From Strigamia acuminata (lineage: Eukaryota > Arthropoda > Chilopoda > Geophilomorpha > Linotaeniidae): a stretch of DNA of 64,000 nt. The DNA is taken from NCBI GenBank assembly GCA_949358305.1, contig OX442324.1:6917601-6981600 (forward strand), written 5' to 3'. This document shows positions 36,579-47,716 of the stretch, piece by piece; within the stretch, counting starts at the first letter, position 1; each line of letters starts with the position of its first letter. Under the pieces are notes generated by a model. It was not told the origin of the DNA and made no database searches. It worked only from the letters and a program-made list of their open reading frames with translations. A program made the translations under genes and the position numbers.

Positions 36579-38324
36579 TGTGATGATTACAAATCCGTAT
36601 TTATCAATGTTCACAATAGATGGCGCTGTTTACCAAACGCGCGTAATTCAAACTCGATAAAACTAAAAAGTGTGATAAATAATTATTTAGACACGGTGAA
36701 TAAAATATAACTATTTTATTCGACATAAACTAAGTATTATTTACTTGACAATGTTGATTCTATCGAATCAATATCCACGTTACTTACCTAACGAAGGGAA
36801 CCAATCGGACCCTTCCGGACCCCAACTGGGCCCATCTGGACATAGTCTTATATTAGGTCCGGACTAGTGACCCACGAATCCGCCGATTCGTATGCTGATT
36901 GGCTGTCGCCAATCTAGTAGTTCTACAGAACTATATAAGCAGCAGTTTTTCACCCACTAACCCCCCTGGCTTGATAACTGAACTTGTATATTGTCTGTAG
37001 TTGAATTGTTATCGTTTGATTTCATTATTCTCTATCGACACATCAGGCCACCTCAGCTCTCCACAGTTAGTATTCATTACTATTTGTTATTGCTGTTGTA
37101 GGGCTATTTCGGGAAGGCTAACTCCGGTAATAGACATGTATTCGCATGAAATGGCCCCGTAACGTTAGCCAGCTGTTCTACGGGACAGTAGGACTTCGTA
37201 CGGTGGCTTAATATAACGGTCGTATACAGTACGACCTTGCTAAATGAAAGTAGGTCCCTCAGCTAACTGGCCTCAGTCCGCTGCAGGATGGCTGTTGTAA
37301 ACAGCCCACGCAGGTTCCCGTCTTTCTACGATTGGTCCTTCCGCTCGTTAAAAGTCGGTAAAGGCCTAATGTACAGGTAACACGCCGGGTTGGTAGCCCG
37401 TGAGTAATATCTTCAAGATGTTGCGATAAATAACTACCTGGATAATGGTAATCCAACGGCAGTGGCCAAGTAATATTTTACCCGGTGCTCGATCAATGGA
37501 TCCCGTCATCGTAAGGCATGCTGGCGGATGGAGGAGTCAAATCCTCCCGCGATGGTTCTCTCGACCGTCGTGACGGTCCCCGCCCCATCGTACCCTCCGG
37601 GTTAGTAACCCGTGAACGATATAAAATATATCGTGTTAAACAAATTACTCGGGCATTGGTAATCCTGTATTGGCAATACTTTTCATCCCGGTAAGTCCAT
37701 AGAAATGTTTACCTGGTGGTTGGTACCACCGACAGTGAATTAAAGCGTACAATTAAATACTCGGCGCCTGATCACGAGATCTTGTCGTCGTAAGGCATGC
37801 TGGCGGATGGAGTCTCAACAACTCCCGCGACGTTCTCTCAATTGTCGTGACGGTCCCCGCCCAATTAATATTTATATAACAATTCATTTGTTGTATTACT
37901 TTAATCACTTGACTTTTATTCATTTTAAAACATGGAATATTCTGCCGAATATTCCTAATCACGCGAAGGACTCTTCGCATTATTAGATACTCGAGCTGCG
38001 GACCGAATACGTCTCCGTAGCGCTATTTGTGACGATGCCGCAAGTCAGCCGTATTCCTCTGGCTTCGCCCGGATCCTCAACCAGTTGATGCCGCCCGTTT
38101 ACACTCGTCAAGAACCCATCTTTGTTATTCAGTAATAAATATGTTATGTCACACTAAAAAACTGTAAGTTATTTCTGCTCAGTCATGAATTCATATTTTT
38201 ACACAGACTTCTGTAAGCTTATCTCGGTTAGGTTGTTGCTACTCCTAGCAACGTCTTGTTTAAACCGATTATTTATCTATCTTAAAAAGGCCTAGTAAAA
38301 TAGCCTTAAAGTAGAATCGTCACA
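36579..38324 (+). repeat. 3' LTR of E2, copy 1 (1746 bp, no MITE)
   Basis: U3 carries successive perfect hairpins, mostly with 4-nt loops: TAAAT/ATTTA (36676-36689), GAATAAAATA/TATTTTATTC (36698-36721, loop taac), TTGATTC/GAATCAA (36754-36771, loop tatc), ACGAATC/GATTCGT (36874-36891, loop cgcc), GATTGGC/GCCAATC (36897-36914, loop tgtc) and TAGTTC/GAACTA (36918-36933, loop taca). TATATAAG follows at 36932. R/U5 adds GGTCGTA/TACGACC (37218-37236), GGCTGTT/AACAGCC (37290-37306), CGGGTT/AACCCG (37598-37612), ACGATATA/TATATCGT (37616-37634) and GGTGGT/ACCACC (37715-37730). Two related blocks of about 80 bp start at 37510 and 37789. AATAAA is at 38134-38139. Confidence 0.92.
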
Positions 38325-39826
38325 AGTTTAGCGTCAAGTGTAGACTTTAACATTTCCGTTGTTACCCAATTGGGTTCTGAACGTTTAGCAACTAGATCAC
38401 TAGTTGCTGATTCTGTATTTGGTCTCTTTTGAGACTCTTCCGATTTATTATTCGAGCAAGGTTTCAATATTTGAGCCGTTTTGTTAAAAACGTCAATGTT
38501 ATTTACAACTGTAATAACTTCTAGGCCTCGTTCAATTGGGTCACTGACTCCATTAACCACACAATTGGTGTTACACTCTTTAGAGATGTTTTTTATTGGT
38601 TCATCTTTAGATTCACCGAATAAAGCTTCATTATCATGTATTACTTCATAAATTTTATGTAAACACTGGTCTGTCACTCCGTGTAGGTGTAACAGACGGA
38701 CACTATCTCTGGCGAGATTGTTACAAAATACTGCAACTGCAGTTATAGAAGTCAAATTCTTTTGCCATTTCCATATTTTATAGAATCGGTGTATAAAAGA
38801 ATACAAACTCTCTGAGTTTCGTTGTTTAGTTCTGATCAACTGCACTGTTTTATTTATCTGTGACATTATAAATCGTTTACGAAACAAATATTCAAATATT
38901 TCCCAATTGAGAAATTTAGCTTGATTTTCATGAAACCAATTCTGGGCGTAATTTACTAAATAGTGTGGAACGCAGTTGTGAACCATTTCGTCTAGCGACA
39001 TTTTTCTTAAAAATGCGACGTTTTTTATAATAGCGAGAAAGCGTTTACTGTCTTCTGCTTTACCGGAAAATACAGGTATATTATTATCCGAACCACCTCG
39101 ATTTGAGTTCGAATGATTATTCGAACTATTTCGATTCCGAAAATTTGGGTTCGAACGATTGTTCGAACCGCTAGAATTTTCCAAATTTGAATTCGAATCA
39201 TTATTCAAATCAACTGGATTTCTAAATCTATTTTGTGTTTGGTTACTTAAGTAACTTGCAACACGGGCGTTAGGATTGATGGGCAAAGAATTGTTTCTGC
39301 CATTGGTCCAATTTATTGGTCTATGCATAAAATTCCTTGGTGCCCAACGAGGGTTTTGCACTGCGGCTCTTATTTGATACCAACTACTTGGTGTCGAAGG
39401 AGTCGAACCTAATCGTGGATTGTTAGATCCATAATTAGCGGGAGAACGAGATCTAGATCTAGATCCTTTAAAAGGTAGTTTATTTGTATTAACAAAATCC
39501 ACCATTTCGACGATTGATCGGAATTGGTTTGGATTCAAACCATAATCAGTACAAAATAAAAATCCTGTCGGACCTAAATGTGATCTATCCGATGGAAGAT
39601 TTCCTTCCACAGGAGAATTTAGTTCAGTCTGAACCAAGTTAGGATCTATAATTCTGATCGGTTCCGTTGTTTCATTCGAAACACTATTACCGACCATGTG
39701 GTTTACTATTTCCTCTACTAATCCAGTTTCGTTAGAAACTGGCACAAATCTGGTTAAACTTATTCTACCGGTCAAACAAGTTCTTTCCTTATCGCGAGTG
39801 TTCATCGAGTGCTGATTACTAGTCAT
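38325..39826 (-). pseudogene. gag: E3 gag, split by E2 (unit 1)
   Basis: From an ATG at 39826 (MTSNQHSMNTRDKERTC) one uninterrupted frame covers the N-terminal Asn/Ser-rich region and the capsid-like domain (IPVFSGKAEDSKRFLAII to ESLYSFIHRFYKIW). The CCHC knuckle present in E2 is missing: only NTNCVVNG and KPCSNNK remain at its place. The frame runs into the E2 3' LTR at 38324; its genuine C-terminus is at 23662-23773. An in-frame ATG farther upstream at 39943 exists, but homology with E2 favours 39826. Confidence 0.85.
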
Positions 39827-40897
39827 TGAAAAATAAAATTTTCGAAGTCTGAGAGATAACGATGAAGTCGTAACGTTCAGGAGGGTTGCAAACAAAGCAG
39901 TGGTTACACTATTTCGAATGGAAGTATGGGTACTTCGATACACCTCTCTGATTGGTTGATTGTCAAACGTCAGTCTCGCGAGACTCTAATCTCATCGGAG
40001 ATTGGTGGAAATCACTTTTTCGTGGAACCTTAATCTTGTCAGATTTCAGGGTTATGACGTAGTCACAAAATAAAATGGATAGTTTCCAAGTATTTTTTAC
40101 AATATCATTCATTTTTATTAAAAAATGGCGACTTCTTTTATCGGTGATTTCTAACCACTTTTTGTATTTGATCAGACTCTAATTATAAAGCCAAATAAAG
40201 TTTTAACTAAAACTTACTAACTTGATTTTTACAAAATCTAGTGATTTTTTACTTTTTATTCCATAAAAGCACGTTGAATCATTTGATTTGGTAGCTTTAC
40301 GGCAAGCAACGAGGAATTTCGAACGCAATTCCATGAAAAAAGTGAAAGAATACACATTTTTTAATGTATTTGCCTCTATACAAGGTTTCTTGTATTTCCT
40401 CCCCCTCCGTTTCTTCAGAATATTCTTTAGAATCTTCTGAAAAAAATGGACTCAAACATTATTTAAATATTCTGACATTATTAGGCATAAATAATTATAT
40501 GTTTTTTAGTTTATTCAAACTTTCAAACAGGAATTAGATAGATTAAGGTATTTATACCTAACCGATCGTTTTGACGTTGCCTACGAATTCTTTCGATGGG
40601 CGTCATGTCGTTTCTTCCACGTGTTCGATTGAAACTACGGTAAATCGATGAATCGGGAGCGGACACGAACGTATCAAAGTCAGCTTAATCTTCATCCCCC
40701 AGTGGTTAAATTTTAAAACTTTACCACGTGGTAAATTTAATATTTCACCGTGAAATCCATTTTTTCAAATGAAAAAAAAGTTGTAATGGAAAGTTTCTTA
40801 TTTACGTTGTAAATATCCTGGAATTTATTTGATTTTTTGAAATTCGCAAATTTTACTATTTTTCTTTAGAAAATTAGAATTAAAAGAATGCAACGTT
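39827..40897 (-). other. E3 5' leader and mosaic of Gypsy fragments
   Basis: 39827 to about 40140 matches the E2 leader in reverse, including the kept hairpins AATCTC/GAGATT and AGTCTCGCGAGACT. Beyond it come a pol fragment (40376-40445) and hairpin-rich spacer-like DNA: TTTACCACGTGGTAAA palindrome near 40722, ATTTCAC/GTGAAAT near 40742, and AGGTA/TACCT near 40545. A purine tract complement (CATCCCCCAGTGG) lies near 40690. The order pol fragment before gag shows rearrangement. The E3 5' LTR is not found. Confidence 0.55.
40376..40445 (-). pseudogene. Fragment of Gypsy pol (linker after RNase H)
   Basis: On the minus strand it matches E2 pol DNA near 32325-32395, sharing CAGAAGATTCTAAAGAAT-like and GGAGGGGGAGGAA blocks with several changes. 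It is about 70 bp, placed upstream of the E3 gag, out of normal order. Confidence 0.7.
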
Positions 40898-41216
40898 CTT
40901 GTTAGCTTGCTATGTTCATTTACCTTATTGTATTTATCGTATTATTAATTGTCATTGTTCTCACGCTTCTCAATGTAATTGTTTGCGTTCGCATTTAACT
41001 TTACGAGTATTCGCGATCATTCCAATGTATTGTTTGTATGTCATGCCAACAGGTGGCACTGTATACCCGAGGAAGTCACGTGACATGTGAATAAACACTC
41101 ACTTGATGTTTCACTTTCAACCACTTAAGATCTCGTGTGTTTCTTTCTTACTAAGGAGTTTTTCCACACCACTGCGGATTTAATGAATCCACACCATTTT
41201 CCACTAAGATTTAACA
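40898..41216 (+). repeat. Copia-type LTR, 319 bp (unit 1)
   Basis: It starts TGTTAGC and ends TTAACA, with TGTTA/TAACA as terminal inverted repeats, and contains AATAAA near 41092 beside a GTCACGTGAC palindrome. It is followed directly by a copia-style primer site. No second LTR or coding region of this family is seen, so the element is truncated. Confidence 0.55.
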
Positions 41217-41228
41217 AGGTTATGGGCC
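41217..41228 (+). promoter_or_regulatory. Primer-binding site, initiator-tRNA anticodon type
   Basis: AGGTTATGGGCC is complementary to the anticodon arm of tRNA-iMet (GGCCCATAACC), the internal priming site known from Drosophila copia. Confidence 0.5.
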
Positions 41229-41470
41229 ATTTATCGCCGGAAAAACGTCCAGAGTGACTTCAGAAGTTTTGGAGTCATCACAAGGTCAGCAGTGAAGTTT
41301 TTCCTCCAAATCCAATATGGCGGCGCCCATGATGGATGTAAACAACTTGTGTCTCGTCCTTGATTTCACGATTCTCGAGGCGACAACTGGATGCCAAGCA
41401 GTGCAGGAACATTGACGGGTTCGAGAAACAATAAACACTTTATTTAAACAAATTTTTGTTTTCGTTTTGG
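41229..41470. other. Unassigned DNA up to the duplication joint
   Basis: May be the leader of the truncated Copia-type element. It includes CCAATATGGCGGCGCCCATG near 41316 and an AATAAA near 41430. No ORF is recognised. Confidence 0.35.
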
Positions 41471-41508
41471 CGGTAAATCTGGGAAAATACGGTTTTATAA
41501 CCATCACA

Positions 41509-42509
41509 CATCCCCCGGTGGCAAACATAAGAGTTTACTAACTCTATATTTGTCATCGGAAAGATTACTTCTTAAATTTAAGATGTTCACCCAGATTTTT
41601 ATTGAATTATTTATAATCCAATACCTGCTCTATTAATTTTAGTCAAAATTAATCACACTAATTTCTTTCAGAAACTCATAACACAATTGATTAATTGGTT
41701 TTTCTGCATGACATATCTCCTAGTTGCAAGACAACGGAATGGAGTCTTCGGAACATGTCATTCATGTTCGTCATCCACTCGATTTCAATTTGAAATCTTA
41801 CTATACCGATCTTAATTCAAACATGAACATGTTTATTTGAAGATCTGGAACAACTCTACGAATTCTGACTTAATAAAATCAAAACTTAATTCTTTCGCTA
41901 CTTCATATCCCAAGCCTCGACCGCGACTTGAGTTTAACTTTATCCTTTACACAAATAACTAGACTGTTGTCTAATTACTACAAATATTTATTTGTAGTCG
42001 TGTAACCTAACTCGTATTCTTTTATTTTCTTTTAGAAAACAATATCAATTTATTTTACAAGTGTAAAATGTATTCGATTCGTCAAAATAAAAAATTCTTT
42101 TTATTTATCCTGATTTCTAGAATCCTAGATTTCTTTGTATTTCATTTATTCAATCCCCCGGTTGTGTGATTTATTAATCACTACACCGCTGAGGTATTTA
42201 TCTAAATACCTCACAAGTTTTATTAAAACTCTTCAACTTATTCTATTGAATAAATTTAACTTTTAACAACCGAAGCTTTATTTAAAGTTCCGGTGATTCG
42301 AGATTTATTAAAAACTCTTTTTACTTGACTTTGGTATTTCAATATAGTCTGCGCCATTTCTGGGGATGGATAACATCTTATCCCCCGGATCTAGCTTTTT
42401 GATTCGGACATATTAGAAACGTTTGTTTCAGGTTTATCCATTTTCTTAAGAATTTCAGCTAAGGAAGTCATAAGACTGTTTTGTAATTTGTTCTCCAAAT
42501 TACTAAGTT
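41509..42509 (-). pseudogene. Internally deleted 3' half of E3, copy 2
   Basis: Identical by eye to 22773-23773: gag end, altered frameshift region, start of pol, deletion, spacer and 3' UTR. Its LTR is reduced to the stub at 41468-41508. Confidence 0.8.
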
Positions 42510-45463
42510 TGTGATGATTACAAATCCGTATTTATCAATGTTCACAATAGATGGCGCTGTTTACCAAACGCGCGTAATTCAAACTCGATAAAACTAAAAA
42601 GTGTGATAAATAATTATTTAGACACGGTGAATAAAATATAACTATTTTATTCGACATAAACTAAGTATTATTTACTTGACAATGTTGATTCTATCGAATC
42701 AATATCCACGTTACTTACCTAACGAAGGGAACCAATCGGACCCTTCCGGACCCCAACTGGGCCCATCTGGACATAGTCTTATATTAGGTCCGGACTAGTG
42801 ACCCACGAATCCGCCGATTCGTATGCTGATTGGCTGTCGCCAATCTAGTAGTTCTACAGAACTATACAGGGTGGAACAAAAGTCTGTTCCCCTCAAATAT
42901 TTCCTCAGCAATTGCATCTAGGCCAACTTTGATGAAGCGATCATATAGGAAGTTGGGTGAGAGCAATCCAATGATGTCATCAAATTTGACCTTGAAGGCC
43001 ATTTTCAAGGTTATTCACTTGCTAACTGCTAAACCAATCAGGTTAGAGCAAAAAAGTCAATTACAAAGTTGTAGAGCACCATCAAATTAGTACTATCCAA
43101 CTTATCTTAGTCATCTTAAGTTAAATGTTTTCTTTTTAAAAAGGAGACAAATCAGAAAAAAATCAGCAAAGTGAAATTTTTTAACCCTCGGAGGCATAAG
43201 GATAAAATGTGCCGTTCTGGTTTAAGCCATTACGGATTTATGGACAATGTTTAAGTCGATTGGTTAAAGCGCCATGTAGTTTGTTTTTAGGTCGGAAATA
43301 ATTTTATTGAGGACGTAATGCCTAAACAATAAAAATAAATAGATTTGAGCCATCTGGAGGTGGTTTTAATCACTACTGGTAAATACGAAAAGCTGTTCAC
43401 TGAAGTTCTGTTTACTAATACAGCAAAGCCAGCTTAAAAGTTATGCTGAAGTTTTAAGGGACAGAAAATTTTTAAGTTGAATATTTAATTGAATAAATGA
43501 TGAATCATTACAAATTTCACCTGAGATTTACTTTATTATCAGATAAACAAAGTCACAAATTTTCAGTAAAAAAAATACATAGGAAAAAAAATTTTCCTAT
43601 TCAAGAAAAAGCTTGTCCATAAAGGGTTAATCTTGTGATAAAATAATTATTGAGGCATTAAAAAAGGCAGTGGTTTTTCTTGTTTACTTGCATAATGATG
43701 CACATTTGAATACGTTTATTTAAGTAATTCAGTATTTTGTGATAGAAATTTAAGTTTTGTCACAATGGCTGGCTTTATTTCAGCTGATTTGTCTCCTTTT
43801 TAAAAGGAAAACATTTAACTTAAGATGACTAGGATAAGTTGGATAGTACTAATTTGATGGTGCTCTAAAACTTTGTAATTGACTTTTTTGCTCTAACCTG
43901 ATTGGTTTAGAAGTTAGCAAGTGAATGACCTTGAAAATGGCCTTCAAGGTCAAATCTGATGACATCATTGGATTGCTCTCACCCAACTTCCTGTACGATT
44001 GCTTCATCAAAGTTGGCCTAGATGCAATTGCTGAGGAAATATTTGAGGGGAACAGACTTTTGTTCCACCCTGTATAAGCAGCAGTTTTTCACCCACTAAC
44101 CCCCCTGGCTTGATAACTGAACTTGTATATTGTCTGTAGTTGAATTGTTATCGTTTGATTTCATTATTCTCTATCGACACATCAGGCCACCTCAGCTCTC
44201 CACAGTTAGTATTCATTACTATTTGTTATTGCTGTTGTAGGGCTATTTCGGGAAGGCTAACTCCGGTAATAGACATGTATTCGCATGAAATGGCCCCGTA
44301 ACGTTAGCCAGCTGTTCTACGGGACAGTAGGACTTCGTACGGTGGCTTAATATAACGGTCGTATACAGTACGACCTTGCTAAATGAAAGTAGGTCCCTCA
44401 GCTAACTGGCCTCAGTCCGCTGCAGGATGGCTGTTGTAAACAGCCCACGCAGGTTCCCGTCTTTCTACGATTGGTCCTTCCGCTCGTTAAAAGTCGGTAA
44501 AGGCCTAATGTACAGGTAACACGCCGGGTTGGTAGCCCGTGAGTAATATCTTCAAGATGTTGCGATAAATAACTACCTGGATAATGGTAATCCAACGGCA
44601 GTGGCCAAGTAATATTTTACCCGGTGCTCGATCAATGGATCCCGTCATCGTAAGGCATGCTGGCGGATGGAGGAGTCAAATCCTCCCGCGATGGTTCTCT
44701 CGACCGTCGTGACGGTCCCCGCCCCATCGTACCCTCCGGGTTAGTAACCCGTGAACGATATAAAATATATCGTGCTAAACAAATTACTCGGGCATTGGTA
44801 ATCCTGTATTAGCAATACTTTTCATCCCGGTAAGTCCATAGAAATGTTTACCTGGTGGTTGGTACCACCGACAGTGAATTAAAGCGTACAATTAAATACT
44901 CGGCGCCTGATCACGAGATCTTGTCGTCGTAAGGCATGCTGGCGGATGGAGTCTCAACAACTCCCGCGACGTTCTCTCAATTGTCGTGACGGTCCCCGCC
45001 CAATTAATATTTATATAACAATTCATTTGTTGTATTACTTTAATCACTTGACTTTTATTCATTTTAAAACATGGAATATTCTGCCGAATATTCCTATTCA
45101 CGCGAAGGACTCTTCGCATTATTAGATACTCGAGCTGCGGACCGAATACGTCTCCGTAGCGCTATTTGTGACGATGCCGCAAGTCAGCCGTATTCCTCTG
45201 GCTTCGCCCGGATCCTCAACCAGTTGATGCCGCCCGTTTACACGCGTCAAGAACCCATCTTTGTTATTCAGTAATAAATATGTTATGTCACACTAAAAAA
45301 CTGTAAGTTATTTCTGCTCAGTCATGAATTCATATTTTTACACAGACTTCTGTAAGCTTATCTCGGTTAGGTTGTTGCTACTCCTAGCAACGTCTTGTTT
45401 AAACCGATTATTTATCTATCTTAAAAAGGCCTAGTAAAATAGCCTTAAAGTAGAATCGTCACA
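42510..45463 (+). repeat. 5' LTR of E2, copy 2 (contains a MITE)
   Basis: No difference from the 5' LTR of copy 1 was noticed. TATAAG at 44073-44078, short ORF at 45071-45274, donor GTAAGT at 45303. Confidence 0.92.
42867..44072. mobile_element. TA-flanked MITE, copy 2
   Basis: Same termini, TA flanks and 289-bp terminal repeats (42867-43155 and 43784-44072) as the copy at 24131. Confidence 0.92.
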
Positions 45464-46572
45464 AGTGGAGGTTCTACCGAGATAGGCTGCCTAAATTTAA
45501 AATAAATTTTGAAGTTTTGTGTGCCTATGATGAATTCGAGTAGTGTAATTTTGCAGTAAAATTTTTGTGTGTAAAATAAATTTCGTTTGAGATTTATAAG
45601 TGTCTAATATATTTTATTTTTGTCTTAGATTTTGTTGAAAAGATAATAAGTGTAACTCACTGTGTTCTTTATTCTCCGCCGTGGAAATTATACGTTTTAA
45701 CAAAATAATAATTTCTACCGCCTGGTCAGGCCTAAAGGCCCAACCCCGAGAATGGGAGTCTTGCCCGAACTTGTTGAAGTTGGATCCGCCCGGGTAGCGT
45801 CATTTTGTCATCGACAATCTGACAAAACCACGCGGTCGGGCCTAATTTTGAAAAGTTGACTTTTGATAGAATTCTTTAACAGTTGTTTTAATTTTAGAAA
45901 TATTTTTTCACATGTATTTTGCTTGAGACTTCAAGTTAAACCTAAATTTATTTGCCTAAATAAATTAGAAAGAAAATTGACATTTTCGAAGGAATTAAAA
46001 TTTATATTTTATTTTCAATGGTTTACCTTATTTTACAGACCTGATCTACATTAAAATGTTGGTTAAAAATCGTGATCTCAAGCCATTGAAATCGAATTTT
46101 ACGAATGGAATACCATTCGAATTTTAGCGAAGAAGAATTCTCGCTGTGGTGTTGCCTAGCAACCCGTGTTGTGCAGAAAAGCCGTCGATTCAAACGAATC
46201 GGCGCGTCTTTTGAAATTACGAGTTTTAAAAAACTTTAAAAAATTCCATAAAAGTGATCATTCATTTATTAATAAATGCGGTGATATTTTAAATACTTTG
46301 AAAAAGTATCCATTTTGTTTGGTGACTACGTCATAACACTGGAATCTGTCAAGATTACGGTTCCACGAACTTGGTGATTTCCACCAATCTCGAATGAGAT
46401 TGGATTCTCGCGAGACTAGCGTTGATACTTGACCAATCAGAGAGGTGTTTTGAAGTACTCATACTTCCTTTCGAATAGTGTGACCACTGCTTCGTTTGCG
46501 ATCCTCCTGAACGTTTGCAACTTCATCGTTATCTCTCAGACTTAGGAAATTTTCTCAGTTTTAAGTTTAGTT
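45464..46572 (+). other. Primer site and 5' leader of E2, copy 2
   Basis: tRNA-Gln-type primer site at 45466-45483, possible leader intron 45303-46038 and the same hairpins as copy 1. One base differs at 46235. Confidence 0.7.
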
Positions 46573-47712
46573 ATGACTAATAATCAGCATCACATGAACA
46601 CCCGTGGTAAGGAAAGAACTTGTTTGACCGGTGGAATGAATCTATCCGGGTTTATACCTGTTCCTAATGGAATTGAAGAAGTGGGAAACCACGCGGTCTA
46701 TAATGGCGTTTCAAATGAAACAGCCGGACCATCTGGAGAGAATAGGGCTCCACGTGAACCTACTCCGCCTGGAGAAGAGGAATGCATTCCTGAAGGTTCT
46801 CATTTAGGCCGAGGCGGTCTATTATTTTGTCAGGATCACGGTTTGAACCCAAACCAATTTAGATCTTTGACCGAAGTATTAGATTTTGTACACACGCGTC
46901 GTACTACGTCAGAGCAACCTAATTCCCCAGCCAGCCAAAGATTAAATAATTTTAGTCCCACTCCTTCGACGCCTATTTCTAGATATAGAAATAAAAATGC
47001 ACAACCTCCTTGTCAAGATCAGTCGAATTTGACACCAGGAGCTTTTAATCGTGCTTTCCAACAACGATTACGAGCGAATAACTTCGCTCGCAACCAACAA
47101 AGAGGATTTACAAATCCAGAGAACTTTGAGAATACGTTCAACAGAGCGAATTTGGGTCCGCCTAACATGGCCAACCCTAATCCAAGTTTTCCAAACGGAT
47201 CAAATAGTTGTCCGAATCTCGCTGGAAATTTGAACCCAAATTCAGGTGCGACAAGAGGTCCAAACCGCCGTTTTGACCCAAATTCTAGATTTACAAACAA
47301 TTCTAGTCCAACACCTAACTTGCAAAGGGGTCACCCAGTTCCTCCAAACTCGAATAACCCAAATAATCTGAATTTTGGTAATCAAGAAAGTTCGAACAAC
47401 CGTCCGAATTTTGACAATCAGGGTAATTCTTATAATCATTCGAATTATAGGAACCAAGGCAATTCGAATAACCATTCGAACTTTGGTAACCACAGCAGGT
47501 CAAATCAAGGAGGGTCGAATAATTTCAACCCCAATAGTGGTGGCTCAAGTCAAAATAACTCGAGTCAACCAAACAATGGCGGATCGTCAAATGACAATTC
47601 GCGCCCCCCCAGTAGCTTTGGAATGACGGCTGATGACCTCGCGTCCATTGCCACGACCATGCACAAGTTGATGCAGGCAGGAAAAAGTTCCGCCACTGTC
47701 CCTCAAAACTAA
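46573..47712 (+). CDS. gag: Gag N-terminal ORF of E2, copy 2
   Basis: 379 aa, same sequence and same TAA stop as the copy at 27837; the capsid part again follows in the +1 frame. Confidence 0.75.
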   Translation: MTNNQHHMNTRGKERTCLTGGMNLSGFIPVPNGIEEVGNHAVYNGVSNETAGPSGENRAPREPTPPGEEECIPEGSHLGRGGLLFCQDHGLNPNQFRSLTEVLDFVHTRRTTSEQPNSPASQRLNNFSPTPSTPISRYRNKNAQPPCQDQSNLTPGAFNRAFQQRLRANNFARNQQRGFTNPENFENTFNRANLGPPNMANPNPSFPNGSNSCPNLAGNLNPNSGATRGPNRRFDPNSRFTNNSSPTPNLQRGHPVPPNSNNPNNLNFGNQESSNNRPNFDNQGNSYNHSNYRNQGNSNNHSNFGNHSRSNQGGSNNFNPNSGGSSQNNSSQPNNGGSSNDNSRPPSSFGMTADDLASIATTMHKLMQAGKSSATVPQN

Positions 47713-47716
47713 CTGT

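Larger units (their letters stand above)
23774..38324 (+). mobile_element. Ty3/Gypsy LTR retrotransposon E2, copy 1
   Basis: Complete from LTR to LTR and inserted in the gag of E3 with a 4-bp target duplication AGTT (23770-23773 and 38325-38328). Contents: 5' LTR with MITE, tRNA-Gln-type primer site, gag in two frames, frameshift signal, pol without an integrase core, hairpin-rich spacer, ORF3, polypurine tract and 3' LTR. The two LTRs differ at about four positions that I noticed over 1746 bp, apart from the MITE, so insertion was recent but older than the tandem duplication. Confidence 0.93.
22732..41470. repeat. Tandem duplication, unit 1 (18,736-bp period)
   Basis: Every feature of this segment recurs exactly 18,736 bp downstream. 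The joint is at 41468-41470, where TGG is shared by the left end (TGGCGG), the right end (TTTTGG) and the junction. I noticed five single-base differences: 27499, 30732, 32799, 32836 and 40950 against 46235, 49468, 51535, 51572 and 59686. Confidence 0.93.
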
